Part shown: piece by piece, positions 48,653-60,336 of the stretch
Position numbering within the stretch: the first letter of the stretch is position 1
How the letters are laid out: each line of letters begins with the position of its first letter
DNA from: Rhipicephalus microplus
Taxonomy: Eukaryota > Arthropoda > Arachnida > Ixodida > Ixodidae
Assembly (NCBI RefSeq): GCF_043290135.1
Contig: NC_134704.1
Coordinates: 23,912,001-23,976,000, forward strand
Length of the DNA: 64,000 nucleotides
Reading direction: 5' to 3'
The notes under the pieces: generated by a model
The model's input: the letters and a program-made list of their open reading frames with translations, nothing else
The model's database searches: none
What the model was told of the DNA's origin: nothing
Made by a program: the position numbers and the translations under genes

Positions 48653-48691
<39 letters not shown>
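48653..48691. repeat. GA microsatellite
   Basis: About 19 GA dinucleotides ending in AAAGAAAG. Confidence 0.97.
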
Positions 48692-48694
<3 letters not shown>

Positions 48695-49290
48695 AAGAAT
48701 GGATCGCAATACTTTCAGTGCGTGAGTGAGAGTGGGAGTCTCTTTGCGGCAAAGCACAGTCCTAGTGAGCTTGACAACTCCGGCCAGGAACGTCATATCG
48801 GCAAGACGAATGCCCGGCATTTTTCCCCCGATGGGAACCCTCAGTGTCACGCGAGCACATTCGCCTGTGGTCAGCAGCTGCGGGTAATGGTGTTGGCATC
48901 GCTGCGACCTCGTATGTTTGCCCTTCTGAGCATTGTTTTTTTCTCTGAAGTTGAATGACGTTTGTCTGTTGCTAATTTCTCATATGGCGTGCACGCGTAT
49001 TTTATTTTCTACCTCACAGTAATGCGGAACATCTGAAAATATTATGATGATTGACTATATTATGTTCGTTTAAAGATCAAGCAATTGTGACTCGCTTTGG
49101 AAGAGAGAAAAAGGAAAGAGAGAGCGAACGATTAGAGTAAAAGAAATACATCTTAACAAGATGAAGTCTTTCGTTGACCATGCTGTGCTTGAGAAAGGGT
49201 GCGAAAAAATGAAGAAGAAGAAGAAGAGTATATGACGACATTACTGTGTCGTAGCAGTGTAGCAGAGATTTAGTGCTCAGAAAAAAAAAT
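48692..49290. other. Anonymous stretch, nothing recognised
   Basis: Short GAA run at 49208-49226. No motif seen. Confidence 0.4.
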
Positions 49291-49440
49291 TCACGCATAT
49301 ACACGAAGTGGATGCTGACGACGGAGCGAAGGTAGGTCATAAGGTCCACAATGTCTACGTTGAAGTCGCCGACTAGTGTAAAGGACGGACGGACGCATGG
49401 AGAGGTGGACGGACGGGTGAGCACACAGGCGGACAGACAT
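49291..49440 (-). pseudogene. Possible endonuclease fragment beside a GGAC minisatellite
   Basis: On the minus strand, directly after a CGTCC-rich minisatellite (49383-49440), the frame reads TLVGDFNVDIVDLMTYLRSV. The LVGDFNVD string is the catalytic block of exonuclease-endonuclease-phosphatase domains found in LINEs and in Helentron-type Helitrons. Only one block is visible and no flanking domain supports it, so the origin is open. Confidence 0.3.
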
Positions 49441-52059
49441 CTGGAGAGACGGTGCAAGTGATCATGTATTGCGCTGCCATATACTTGATTTACGTACACA
49501 TAATGTCGGTTTTTTTACACAGATGTTTTCATTTTTCGTTGGGCAGCTGTTCAGTATCGGTGTCGGTTTGGCGTTGCGGGATGTACACCAACAAGGCTAA
49601 GTCTTAAAATACTCTGCCCCTATAAAAAAGCCTACAAAAGCAAACACCCACAACGTGATCGATAGATGCACGATAATCACGTCAGGCCTCAATCGGTTGC
49701 AGAAAGTAGCAGAGCAAATTGTATTGTGCGCTTGTACATTTCTGTGGCGTATAGCTCAGGCATATACACAATCCTACAGAATAAAAAGTTTTATATCAAT
49801 ATGCATTTTGCTCTGATTGTGCTGTGAAAGTCTTGAAAATTTTCAGAATGCTGTAGCTTGAGCAATTTTACTAGAACACATAGTATACTTTTTAGAACGG
49901 GACGACTTGCTTATATTTCGACTAAATTCACACACTTGCATTTTTTGATTCTTCAAGCGCTTCCGTGCAAAAGCCGCATAATTTAATTGTCGTTTTTTAA
50001 GCGAGCTTTTTTCTGATCAAACGAAGTGGCAGACGAGCCTAAATTAAAGTTTTTATCGCCAGTCGTTCCTTGTGCCGGCACCATCTTCCATGTTGGACGC
50101 ACTGAGCTCGTTAGAATTTCGACACGCTTTACGAAAGACAACTTACGCAAAGCAATTTGGTCAGCTGAAATATGATAGGGGACTGTATATTTTTGTCAAA
50201 CGATAACGTTACACTAAACGGCTTCGTTGTTTTGATGAAAAGCGCCGTCAAAGGAAGAAAAAAGGAGAATATGCACGAGTTGGTGGTGTTTTATACTTTT
50301 ACTTTTTGCGTGCATGTATTGTGTTTCGAATTTTTCATGCAAGTTTTATTGCACGAATTTTACCAAGCAAAATGATCCATGGAGCGAGAAAATTTCCTCG
50401 TTTTGAGAAGTGCCATTCCCATAAAAAGGACCCACCAGCAGCTCACATACAAGTTAACTGGGGTTCTACTATCTTGCTATGGCGCGACTTGAAGAAGACC
50501 GCACTCCACGAGTGTCTGTGAGCAACCAGCGTGAAATAGTGTTGTGTGTGTTGAAGCTAACTGTTCAATACCTCTTTTCCGATCCTTGTTCTTCCTTCTC
50601 ATCTATTATTTCCCCTTACCCTACCCCACGCCAACCGAGTCAAAGCTAAGTTAAATTCCCCGCATTTGCCCTTCGGTTCTCTCTCTCCCTCTCTCCTTCT
50701 TTATCGTCATCATACCAGAAGCAAATAAGGCTAGTTAACCCTCTTCGAGCATCCAATTTTGTAGAATGCACAGAATAAACACCGAATAAAAGGATATCGT
50801 TGGAAATGGGAGAAGGAGATGAAAAAAACAACTGATCTCGCTCATGTTTGTGGATTATCTGTTGATTTTTTTTTCGCGTGGAACACAAAACACCCTAAAA
50901 CAAAACAAAAACAAAACAAAAAAAAACAGGGCGAGAAAAAAGTGCCCCCTTTCGGAACGAGTGCACACGTGCGTTTTCCAGTCCAGCGACTCACAGCACG
51001 CTGTGGAGGGCAGAACGCGAATCTTGCCCGGGGCAGAAAGCCGCTTGCGCGATAGATTGCGATAGTCGAGCACATGCGTGTGCCCGGCCATGGTTGGCGC
51101 GTTTTGTAAAAGAGCAATCATTGAAGTGCAGTCAGACTAACGTGTCTCAGTACCGAGCCGTGCAAGAGGATAGTCGTGCGGGGTAGATATTTAAAAAAAA
51201 ACGACGATAGTTCTTCAACTGTATGATTACAATTTGGGACGTATAAGATGTCAGTACGAAACGAACGTATTAAGCTATCAGAACTCCTTAATGTGACAAA
51301 GTTATTAAGCGCCAAATCACGATACAATTCTCTACGCGGTACACCATTCCAAAATGTTCTGGAGAACAATGCCAATGACGTGAGTCTACAGGTTTGTTCA
51401 TCCCCTTTGTTGCACTTTTTTGCACTGTGAGGGTAACGTTGAGTGTGCATGCTTGTGCTTGTTTTGGTGTATGTTTCTTCTGGTATGCGAAAAATTTGTT
51501 AGTTGTTAGTTCACTGCTTTGTACGAAGGTCTTCCTTGTATTGAGCTTAATTCTTTCACAGTGATTTAGGTGTGAGACTTTTGTCTGTGGTTCATTGTCC
51601 TAATTGTTTCCTATCTCTAGTGCCACTTGTTTATGATATAGTGACCCATTCAAACACTCGACAGGGCTGCGAGCAATCTCTGAGGCTCTGTAGCGAACAC
51701 CAGCCAACGATTAGTACGTATCACTGTCTTATCATTGTCTTGTGGTTTCAAGCACAAGCGAATTTTCGAAACAGTGGGCTACCCGAACTCTTTCCCGTCG
51801 TTTGTCCATCCACAATATACTGAACGCAGTATGGTGTCTCTCAGAGGTGAGTGGCTGCATGAGCGCTTTTGTGAGCGTGGCGTTGTGTGCACCTGCTCTC
51901 TGCAGTTTTGGGAAATTTGTTTCCTCCTCTTTCTCGGTATCTGAATCGATCTCTCAATTTATATTCTTTCTCTACCCTTCTTTTTTTCTTTGTCAGAGAG
52001 TGAGGTCACCAGCCAGCCAGATGCTTCTCTGGCTGGCGTTTTCTGCTTTCTTAGTTAAT
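49441..52059. other. Anonymous stretch, nothing recognised
   Basis: No coding motif in any frame. A 9-bp perfect stem (GCCAGCCAG with CTGGCTGGC) lies at about 52011-52036. Confidence 0.4.
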
Positions 52060-52290
52060 AAAACTTCGGTCGAGAAAATTGTTAAATCGTGCATCGGCGC
52101 CACCAACTTGGGGTATCGACCGATTTCTGCGTTTTGTAGCCACTTCCCGCACTCTTGCCACCTCTGGGTCTGCTTGCCGGTGTCCACGTGCCACTGAACT
52201 TTCGCTAACCATCACATTCTCCGGGTCCACTTGTCTCCGCTGCCATGCCGCTACAGCTTCGCGAACCCTCACATCCATGCGTGGTCAATT
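52060..52290 (-). pseudogene. Fragment encoding about 19-residue peptide repeats
   Basis: The minus-strand frame contains REAVAAWQRRQVDPENVMV, then SESSVARGHRQADPEVARV, then REVATKRRNRS, with a degenerate unit upstream (RTCNxPRMDVRV across a stop). The period is 19 residues (57 bp) and the consensus is near REAxAAxQRRQADPEVxRV. Arthropod proteins with READPEVRxREA-type repeats come to mind, including some mobile-element proteins, but I cannot name the family. A stop upstream and degenerate units suggest a relic. The tail after the repeats (PQVGGADARFNNFLDRS) is not repetitive. Confidence 0.45.
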
Positions 52291-53015
52291 GCACGTCCTA
52301 GCGCATCGCTAACGTAATGGCGATCGCTACAGAATGAGTTCAGTATGACGACAACGACACAAGAAGAAGACGAGCACTCGTACTCTTCTTGTCCCTTTGT
52401 CTTCGTTCTGAGCTCGTGATAAATACCTCTTGTCCCTTTGTCGACGTTTTGAGCTCACGCTATGACAATCGTCTTGACAAGAACAACTATAGCCTAAACC
52501 GCCCCGGTAACGTAAGCTGTGAAAGCATTAGCGTAAGCAGCACCGCTAAGCAGAAGAGAGTTCTGGGCGCAGAACGTAAACGGCAAGCATTGGAAGCCGC
52601 GCTGGGTGTTCACTTTGCGGTGTGATGAATACAGGCACGGTAATACACGCAATGAAGGGGGGAGGCAACATAAGCGGTACACAACGCAGACACAATTCCA
52701 CGCGCAAAGTAAACATTCACGGAAACATACAAATGCAACAAGAAGCGAAGTACAAGTGAACATCAAGCGCTGCTTCACGACTGCATATGGTTCCCTTTAT
52801 ATATAGTGGAAGATGGTGTGTAATTTTAAAGATACTTTTTTTCGCTCTCCTGCCAAAATAACCATTATGCAACGGAATGTATCGAAAGGCGTTTGTATCA
52901 AGGATGCTAGCGTGTACGTGTGAGCGTAAAATGAGAATTTTCACATTTGTAGCATAAAAAAAAAACTAAAGCAGTAGCTTAGGTCAGCTATGCCGGATAT
53001 GCGTAGCGCGAGCTC
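52291..53015. other. Anonymous stretch, nothing recognised
   Basis: Partial direct repeat CTCTTGTCCCTTTGTC occurs near 52384-52400 and 52428-52444, followed each time by TCG/TTCG and TGAGCTC. No coding motif. Confidence 0.4.
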
Positions 53016-53019
53016 GGAT

Positions 53020-53285
53020 GGACAAACCACGCATGAACGGACGGATAGAAGAGCCATGGACGGACGGGACGACGGAGTGACGGACTGACCAACGACGTAT
53101 GGTCGAACTATGGATGAACGGACGTACGAACCATGGATGGACGGACCACTAAAGGAAGGATGGACGGACGAATCAGGGATGGATGAATGAATAGATGAAC
53201 CATGGCTGGACGAGCGGACGGATGAACCATAGTTGGACGGGCAGACAGATGAACCATGGATGGACGGACGGACGAAGCATGGATG
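53020..53285. repeat. GGAC-rich degenerate minisatellite
   Basis: Units built on GGACGGACGAACCATGGAT with much variation. On the minus strand they read as HPSARPTMVHxS repeats, which is an artefact. Confidence 0.85.
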
Positions 53286-55765
53286 TATAAACTAGCGAGC
53301 AAGTGATTTCATGCAAGTCAACCATCAGGCTATTAGTGACACGTCACTCAAGCAGCTTCTAGTCTTTCTTCTACGCGCCAGCTGTGCGCCGTTTGACGTC
53401 ACTGCGCTTCGCGCTTGCGCAGAACTGCTCACCGAAAGCCACGCGAAACTGCTCAACCATTTTTGGCACCATAGTTCAACTTAGGCTAGTCTAGAACAAA
53501 TAAACAATAACGTTTACAAGATTTAGTTATAAGTGGCAGCTCAACTGTAAGCTGGCTCCCAATGACTTGCTACTGAAGCGCGTCGCCTGCCAGGTCTTGC
53601 CACGCGCTTGTAGTTATGCCGTATACTATGTTCACTTTTCAATTATGCATTAACTTGTGCGACCTTATACATAGGAATGAGTCCATGAACATATTCATTC
53701 CGAAATGACAGAATAACGTTGCTAATTGAAAAGTTATATTGCGACGCAATGGTAGCGATGTTTATAGAAAACAAGCACCACTAAAGTTCTTGCTAAATAG
53801 AATGCAAACTTGTTTTCTTCGTCCAGCCTTGGCCAAATATCTTCTTATAAGTTCCACTCAGCGAAAATTTTTTTTTCTTGAATTTGCTGTGAGCAAATAA
53901 ATGAAAGACATTTGTGACATCTCAAAGAAGTGGCATGTTTGCAGAAACAAAACACATAAAAAGACAAAAAAGTAGCCCAATCTGACAAAGCTACTCAATT
54001 CAGACAGCTCAGTCGGAGAAAACTTCGTTTCATACCTTTCAACATCCATGGCCTCGTCGCGAAATGTAGCACTAAGCTACGCGAAAGTAATAAGAATAAA
54101 AAAGGTCTTTCGAAAACACAGCGCAAATGCTCATAACACAATAAGAGCGAGTTGTGGCAGGTGACAGATTGGATAAAAAAAATAGATGCGCACTCTTCCG
54201 AAGGCAGAGTCCTGTGAAGCGTAAGCGAAATTGAAGGCATACAAAATACAATAAAAAGTACTGACTTCAAGGCCAGATAACGCATGTCGCAAGAGCGTTG
54301 AAGTTTCTAGATACAGTCGCAGAAAGAAGAGTGACAGGCGAAAATGAACAAAAAATGTATTTGAAGAAATGTTCGCACAATTCCACTAGTGCTATAAGAA
54401 AGAGACACCAAACAAAGTAAAACATGTGAATCATTGAAAAAAGGCGACTCAAGTCCAGCTTTTCGAGTATTGCGGTGACGTCTGTATGGTCGCAGTTTGT
54501 CGAGGCTCTAGATCGTTTTGACTTTGGAATGACCGAACAAAAGCAGTAGAGTACAAAATCGCATGAAAGCTTGCTATAAGGGCTATAAGTCTGTTTGCAG
54601 CAGAGTTCTTGCGGATTGTCTAGGGAAACAGCGATGGCTTTGCCTGCAGATAATGGAAACGATGTTCACTAAGTTGATGCTACCTTGTGCTTTGAACCAC
54701 TGCTACGAAGGTTATGTAATATTTCAGTGCAAAAAAAAAAGAGTGAACGTGTTTGTCCTTACACTACTTAGTTTACCCAGGTTAGAATTTAAAATTTGGT
54801 ATATATTAACTTTCATTGTGTTAAATGTCCGCAGGGAATTCTTCGTACTCCGGCAAACAACATTTATAGACAGTCCAACACCAACAATGAATACAACCCC
54901 TTACCGAAGAAAAAAAACACAATGAGAAACTGCATGCGACAAAGCCTATACGCATGGCGCATTTAGTAGTGTCAACACTTCACCACCTGCGTCACGAGCA
55001 TTTGTAGGCTACCCTTAACTGCCGCTTAACATTGCCGAGCGTTCTTCCGGTCTGTTTGTGATAACTTAATTCTTGGGGACGCACCGCATTCCCCCATTCC
55101 TGGTACCTTTCGCGCACTTCGAATGTTATTTCACGCTTCGCATCATCTGCCGGGAGTTCCGCTTATCTAGTTTCGTTTCCCGACGTCTCGCATTCTCTCT
55201 CTCGCCTTCGAAACACTTACCTGTGTCCCGCATTTGATTTGCATACGCAACACAGGCCCCACCTGCACGACTATGGTGCAACTGTCCGCACGTTCTCAGG
55301 AGCATACGCATGCTAGCACGCGTCCGAGAACATCTGCGGTGTGCCTGAAAAATCAACCGCCAGCCTGAATTTCCCGGTGGACATTTTCAATCTTCATATG
55401 CTTAGTATGCAGGGATTTTCACTGCTCCGTGAGTTCCGGCATGGACACGAATACATTCGGGAGAAGAAGCTCAGAATACTAACGCCACGTTACACACGAC
55501 AGACACGTATGCGTAGAGGAGAAGGGATACAATTTATCCGCAGCAAAGCGTGCAGGACATGAGCTTTAAAGTTTGTAAGCGTACCACTCCGCAAAGCGGG
55601 TGACCAAAAGGAAATGAATAAACGAAATAAAGTAGAGAAATGAAACGAATTGACCGAGACCTGGAACATTTTGGGGGCCATGGCTCGGCGTCAGGCTTTG
55701 GTACAGTCACCGGCATGGGTGGGAGCATAATCAGTCTTTGAAAAAGCCTAAGACATCACATCTAT
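53286..55765. other. Long anonymous stretch, nothing recognised
   Basis: No coding motif or repeat boundary was found in any frame. Confidence 0.4.
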
Positions 55766-55769
55766 ATAG

Positions 55770-56610
55770 CATCGCATTGTAATACTTATCAGGGGCGAAG
55801 CTCCTTATAGCGGCACCTGTTCGTCCCTCGTAGTCGTAGTAGTAGTCGCAGTGTGTAACCAGTCTTACATTTTGACCTCCAAGGTGGTGCCGGTGAGAGA
55901 TTTCTTCTGTGCGTTGTTGTACAATAAAAAATTCCCAGCGTGCGCGTTAACTAAGAGCCGAATTCTCCTGTCTCTCATTCCCCCTTAGCAGCCATTGGCA
56001 TGTACATTGAGCACTATCTCACAAGAAAGGGTTGCTACGTTATACTCGCTGGGGGTAACCTCTTTGGTTTTAGAAAGGTTTAGCGAGCGTTGGGCCGCAG
56101 TGCCATGAATACAGTGAACTAGTATATACCATGAACTCAAGGTGCTTAAAGTTTGGAAGTAGACCCGAAGCGCAAGCCGCAAGAAAATGTGCCTGTGCCA
56201 CCTCTAGTTTAGTCCTTGGAATGTCCGCTGGATGGCGGTGCTTCTATATGAGGAATATATGATGAAAAGATGCGAGATGGTGGTACTTGGAGTGTTGAAT
56301 AGATGGACGAACGGACACACAGACAGATGCATGGACGGACTCACGGATGGCTGCACCGACGGATGGACGCATGGACGGACGCAGGGGCGGATGCATGGAC
56401 GGACGCAGGGACGGACGCACGGACGGACACTCAGATGAACGTGTGGACGCACGAACAGACGCACGCACGGACGGGCGAATGGACGCACGGACGGTCACAC
56501 AGATGGACGCATGGACGTACGGAAGCAAGAACGAATGGACGGACGGATGCTTCGCCCCACTCTCCATCATTCACTCCGTGGATATGCTGCCATTTTCGCT
56601 GCTATCCGGT
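55770..56610 (+). repeat. Composite dispersed repeat containing a GGAC minisatellite
   Basis: Segments GGGGCGAAGCTCCTTATAG near 55793, GTAGTCGTAGTAGTAGTCGC near 55832, ATATGATGAAAAGATGCGAG near 56257, the minisatellite at 56296-56552 and GCTTCGCCCCACTCTCCATC near 56550 appear in this order in tick repeats as I recall them. No coding capacity. The unit's ends and class cannot be fixed without alignment. Confidence 0.45.
56296..56552. repeat. GGACGGACGCA minisatellite
   Basis: Tandem GGAC/GCAT variants over about 256 bp. Three open frames on the two strands are period artefacts. Confidence 0.9.
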
Positions 56611-57188
56611 GTTCGTAGATTTGGAAGGGCTTTTTAGTTACAGTAGCAAATGAAACCTTGAAAGGATGGAATTTTTCAATAAAACAAGGGGAGACGCATA
56701 CGTAAGCGACGCGTCGATTTTCTTGACAGGCAAGGAGTTTGCATATCTGCTTGGCACATGTAATGTCAAGTAATATGTTAATTTCTTTACCTACGAGCGC
56801 ATGTTGTTTCTCATTTATGCGTGTGTCTGATAAGCTCACCACCGTCTTCCCGTTTTATTTCTTCAATATCAATCTTTCAGTTACGAGAAAGCGCTTGTCT
56901 TGTACACTCTGTGTTTCTTACGTCGCATTTCTTAGCGCTGCATCAATTATTCCAACTAGCCAAACTTTCCATTGTACTGCATCCAAGTTCCTTCCGCCGA
57001 CGGCGTCAATACCACTGTACAGAGTGCGTGTTGTGGTGAAATCAAGGACTACCGATTGAAAGCATTAATTGGCTCCCTTAACACAGCGTGTAGTCCACGC
57101 GTGAGACTTCTCATCGTCCTTGGTAAACCATGGCATGCAATAAAGTTGTGTCAGTGCAAGCCTGCGGTCCTGTTCTTTCTGAGCAACC
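56611..57188. other. Anonymous stretch, nothing recognised
   Basis: No coding motif seen. Confidence 0.4.
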
Positions 57189-57416
57189 CGTCGTGATGAC
57201 CTGGTGGTCAAGGTTCTCGGCTGGAGACACGAAGTTCGCGGGATCGAATCCCTGTCGCGGCGGTCGCATTTAGATGGAGGCGAAATACCAGAGGCCCGCG
57301 TGCTTAGAATTAGATATAGACGTTAAGGAACTACAGGTGGTCGAGATTTCTGAGCCCTCCTCTACGACATGCCTGATAATCATATTGGGGCTTTGGGACG
57401 TAAAACGTAATCGATT
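57189..57416 (+). mobile_element. Diverged Ruka-like SINE
   Basis: A-box region GACCTGGTGGTCAAGG, an intact B box GGGATCGAATCC at 57240-57251, the body with TAGATGGAGGCGAAATACC, GGTGGTCGAGATTTC and GGGACGTAAAACG, and an AATCGATTAT tail. The head is somewhat mutated, so Pol III competence is doubtful. Confidence 0.82.
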
Positions 57417-58712
57417 ATATCCTTTCTAAAAAAAATCTAAAACCGAGCTCTCATTCGACGAACAGATGAAAACAACTCCCGCCGCAATCTAACGTGAAAA
57501 CAACGTTAACCGTAATCTGACGTGAAAATTTTATTTAGATATTGACCGTCAGTGAATACTACTGCAGCTTTCACGAACGTTTCTCAGAACGCAACCCCTC
57601 GCATGAAATGCTACGAGACGCACTTGTATACCTCTTCCAATCAGGATTCACATCCAACCTTTCAACTATCATTCTCTATTAGCCTTCAAAATTGGGAAAG
57701 AACCTTATTTCTCAAGATACAGGAATCTTAGATCATTTTATCTGTGAAATTTGCCCACTGCACACAAGTCGCGTTTCTCAGGGTTACAAATACTTTTATC
57801 TTTCCATACATTTGAAATTAAAATGAAAAAGAACCACTATTTTTATGAGGGGCAGAATATGTTCGTTTTGTCTGTTTGTACTCTGGCCACGTAGTATATC
57901 AGAAGCATCTTTACAAATACGCCTGAGATCGAATTGATTTCATAAATAAAAACAATGATAGTAAACTCTAATATGCAACAGGCTCCTGGCAATGACCTCG
58001 CTAATATGCAATATTGTACGCTTGGGCAAACATGCAATCTAGGGAAGTGAGGCAGATTGCCAAAGCAATCAGGAGTGGCTGGGCTTAGCGGGAGTTGTTT
58101 TCATCTGAATGTCGACACAAACCCTGCATACGGGCTCCTGTCGCTTTAGTTCTGTTGCCATGGCAATGTCGTCTGCTTCTATGGCTAATCCTGTTACAGC
58201 TTTGTTTGTTGCCGCCTCATTAGGCGATGCCCCGCTGACCTTGGCAGAGGCATTAACCGACCTTGGCTATGTGCAGTAAGCACAGGTCGCATGCGGATAA
58301 TGTAAAACTTGGAGTGACTGCATTAGTGTTCTTACAGCGAAGTTTATGGCTAGACAGAACAGAAATTCATCCGTCCTATGTTCGCAAAAACAGCTAATGC
58401 GTATGTGCTACAAAATTTGGGCAAGTGCCACGACTAATCACCGGTCCACACACACAAAAAATTAACAAGTCGTATGTGGGGAAAAACATGTGCCACCGAA
58501 ATCGACTGAGTATGACCAGTGCTTCGCTAACAATGAAGAGAAGACACGGCCGGCAAACACCAATTAAAGTCTCTGAACAGATGGATCAATATTTCAGAAA
58601 TACTAATAAACTGTTCAAATTCGAAACCAGTGAACATCATTTTTACGTACGCCATCAGCGCTGGTGAACAAGGTACGTGACAGAGTTCAAGCGTGCTGGT
58701 TGTTTGATCGTT
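57417..58712. other. Anonymous stretch, nothing recognised
   Basis: A local duplication ATCTAACGTGAAAAC/ATCTGACGTGAAAAT occurs near 57487-57530. No coding motif. Confidence 0.4.
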
Positions 58713-58792
58713 TTTCTTACTGCGATAGCAACTATATGAACAGTCTCGGCTGGCTTTTGCCACCACCGCAGCCGCCGCCAGAGCCAACGTCA

Positions 58793-58889
<97 letters not shown>

Positions 58890-59130
58890 GGGGAAGGATG
58901 CGTTAGCCTCCTCTTTCTGTGGAGCGAACATCGCCTTTCCGGCTGGGTCGTCTGCGCGCGCGCTTATCTCGAGGCGGCAGCTTCTAGCTTCTACGGGCTG
59001 CGCTCTCAACATGAAAAAATGGTGCCAAAAGTCTACCTGGAGCGGCCGTGTTCTCTTACACCAGCGTTTTGTAGAGTTGTGTCAGATCGGATCGAAATGA
59101 GTTGACTGCCAGCCTCACTTCGTATATCAA
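58713..59130 (+). repeat. Unclassified dispersed repeat with central TA array, copy 2
   Basis: Same blocks and order as 24535-23640 read on its minus strand: GATAGCAACTATATGAACAG, the CACCACCGCAGCCGCCGCC segment, CATTCA, TA array 58796-58888, GGGGAAGGATGCGTTAGCC, GAGCGAACATCGCCTTTCC, GGAGCGGCCGTGTTCTCTTA and CCAGCGTTTTGTAGAG. Its TA array is uninterrupted. Confidence 0.82.
58796..58888. repeat. TA microsatellite
   Basis: 93 bp of TA dinucleotides inside the dispersed repeat. Confidence 0.98.
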
Positions 59131-60168
59131 CGCCGTCACTACGCACGAGATTTGTTTCGGTCATCTAGTGTGGTCGCGCCGCAAAAAACTGGGTTACTTA
59201 GCAAGTGCATGTTTACTACAACTAATATTACCCATAGAAACGCTAGCCTTGCTTCGTAAAACATTCGAATAGGTTGCTATCGTACTTATTGCTTCGCCCT
59301 TTTGGCAAAGCTGTGCCTATTATTTACTTGTTTTCTTTGTTTCGATTGTTTACGTACAAGTTACATGTACAATAAAGATTCCCTTCTCCAGCCTCCCACA
59401 AGCTATGGAGGCTTTGGTATCCCAGACGTACCAACGTTCATGAGACTACTGGCATAAAAAACAAAACAGAAGCTCATCGATGATGAAAATCACCCGTGTA
59501 CAGGCTATTATTGTACTTGAGTACCACACTAAATGGAACCTTCACGGCAACTCGGTACATTGAACCACGAGCGGAAATTCAGCTTAGGTTTCACAGAGCT
59601 GCTGATGGCTTAAAACGAACAGTCGAATTGATAGCTTAAGGTTACCTGGAAAATGTTTAATCACAGGAGATAAGGGAAATGATGACAAGCAGCACTCTCA
59701 GCCATGTGGTAGAAAAAGAATCCAGCACGACAAAGTGAAGCGATGACTCTGCAATCTTGTACCTCATGAAGTGCGCGAGTTTCATTGGTTTGATAAGATG
59801 GAGGGAATTGCCCACGTGTGAGCGGTTAGCACAATGGGGAGTCGTTCGATATGAACACTGTCCAAACTGAGCCAAAAGAGAGATGGCACAACATGCTATG
59901 TTAGAGTACTTGGTGGCGAAAAGCGTCTGGCACATGGCGCGACGTCCCTTCGGCTTTCGCACAACCCGCATGGAAACAGAACGTGCGCTGTTCGCAAGAC
60001 TTGTGTTTACAGTGACCTTGTACATAATGCATGTTGCCGGGCAAGTCTGTCATGCATGAATTCATGCGCCTATTCTCATCGACTTCCTTTCCATGTTTCG
60101 ATTGCGCGGAACCTTGTTTAAACCAGTACATGCTTTGGCGTCGATGCTGGTTAGCGGAAGTATGACAC
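59131..60168. other. Anonymous stretch with one half of a small direct repeat
   Basis: The string TTACTTGTTTTCTTTGTTTC and the following GTACAAGTTACATGTACAA at 59326-59372 recur at 60629-60676 with few changes. No coding motif. Confidence 0.5.
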
Positions 60169-60336
60169 AAGCCTCATAGACTGAACTAGAAGGGAAGTCT
60201 GGGCTAGTTGGTAATAGTTTATTTTCGATAACTCACAGCGCAAGAAGTACGCAGACAAGTCGAGCGCTGTGTTGTCTTGTACTTCGTCTGCGTCCTTCTA
60301 GCGCTGTGAGTTATCGAAAAAAAAAAGCCTCATAGA
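60169..60336 (+). mobile_element. Short A-tailed retroposon with terminal hairpin and 12-bp TSD
   Basis: AAGCCTCATAGA at 60169-60180 is repeated exactly at 60325-60336. The 144-bp element between them starts CTGAACTAGAAGGGAAGTCT and ends in an A run (60317-60326, overlapping the AA of the duplication). Its 3' part is a stem-loop whose outer arm TTTTCGATAACTCACAGCGC at 60222-60241 pairs perfectly with 60301-60320. The next 15 bases also pair with two mismatches, giving roughly 35-bp arms around a loop of about 29 bases. A target duplication plus A-tail shows insertion by LINE-type retrotransposition. No tRNA-like boxes are obvious. Confidence 0.8.

Noticed and set aside
52108..53302. Frame HPSARPTMVH repeats at 53108-53302 as a repeat protein
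   Set aside because: Produced by the degenerate GGAC minisatellite, unlike the 57-bp coding repeat at 52060-52290, which is not a simple-sequence array.
56204..56653. Frames of RTDGRMDAR or RPSVRPCV repeats
   Set aside because: Artefacts of the GGAC minisatellite, open on both strands at once.
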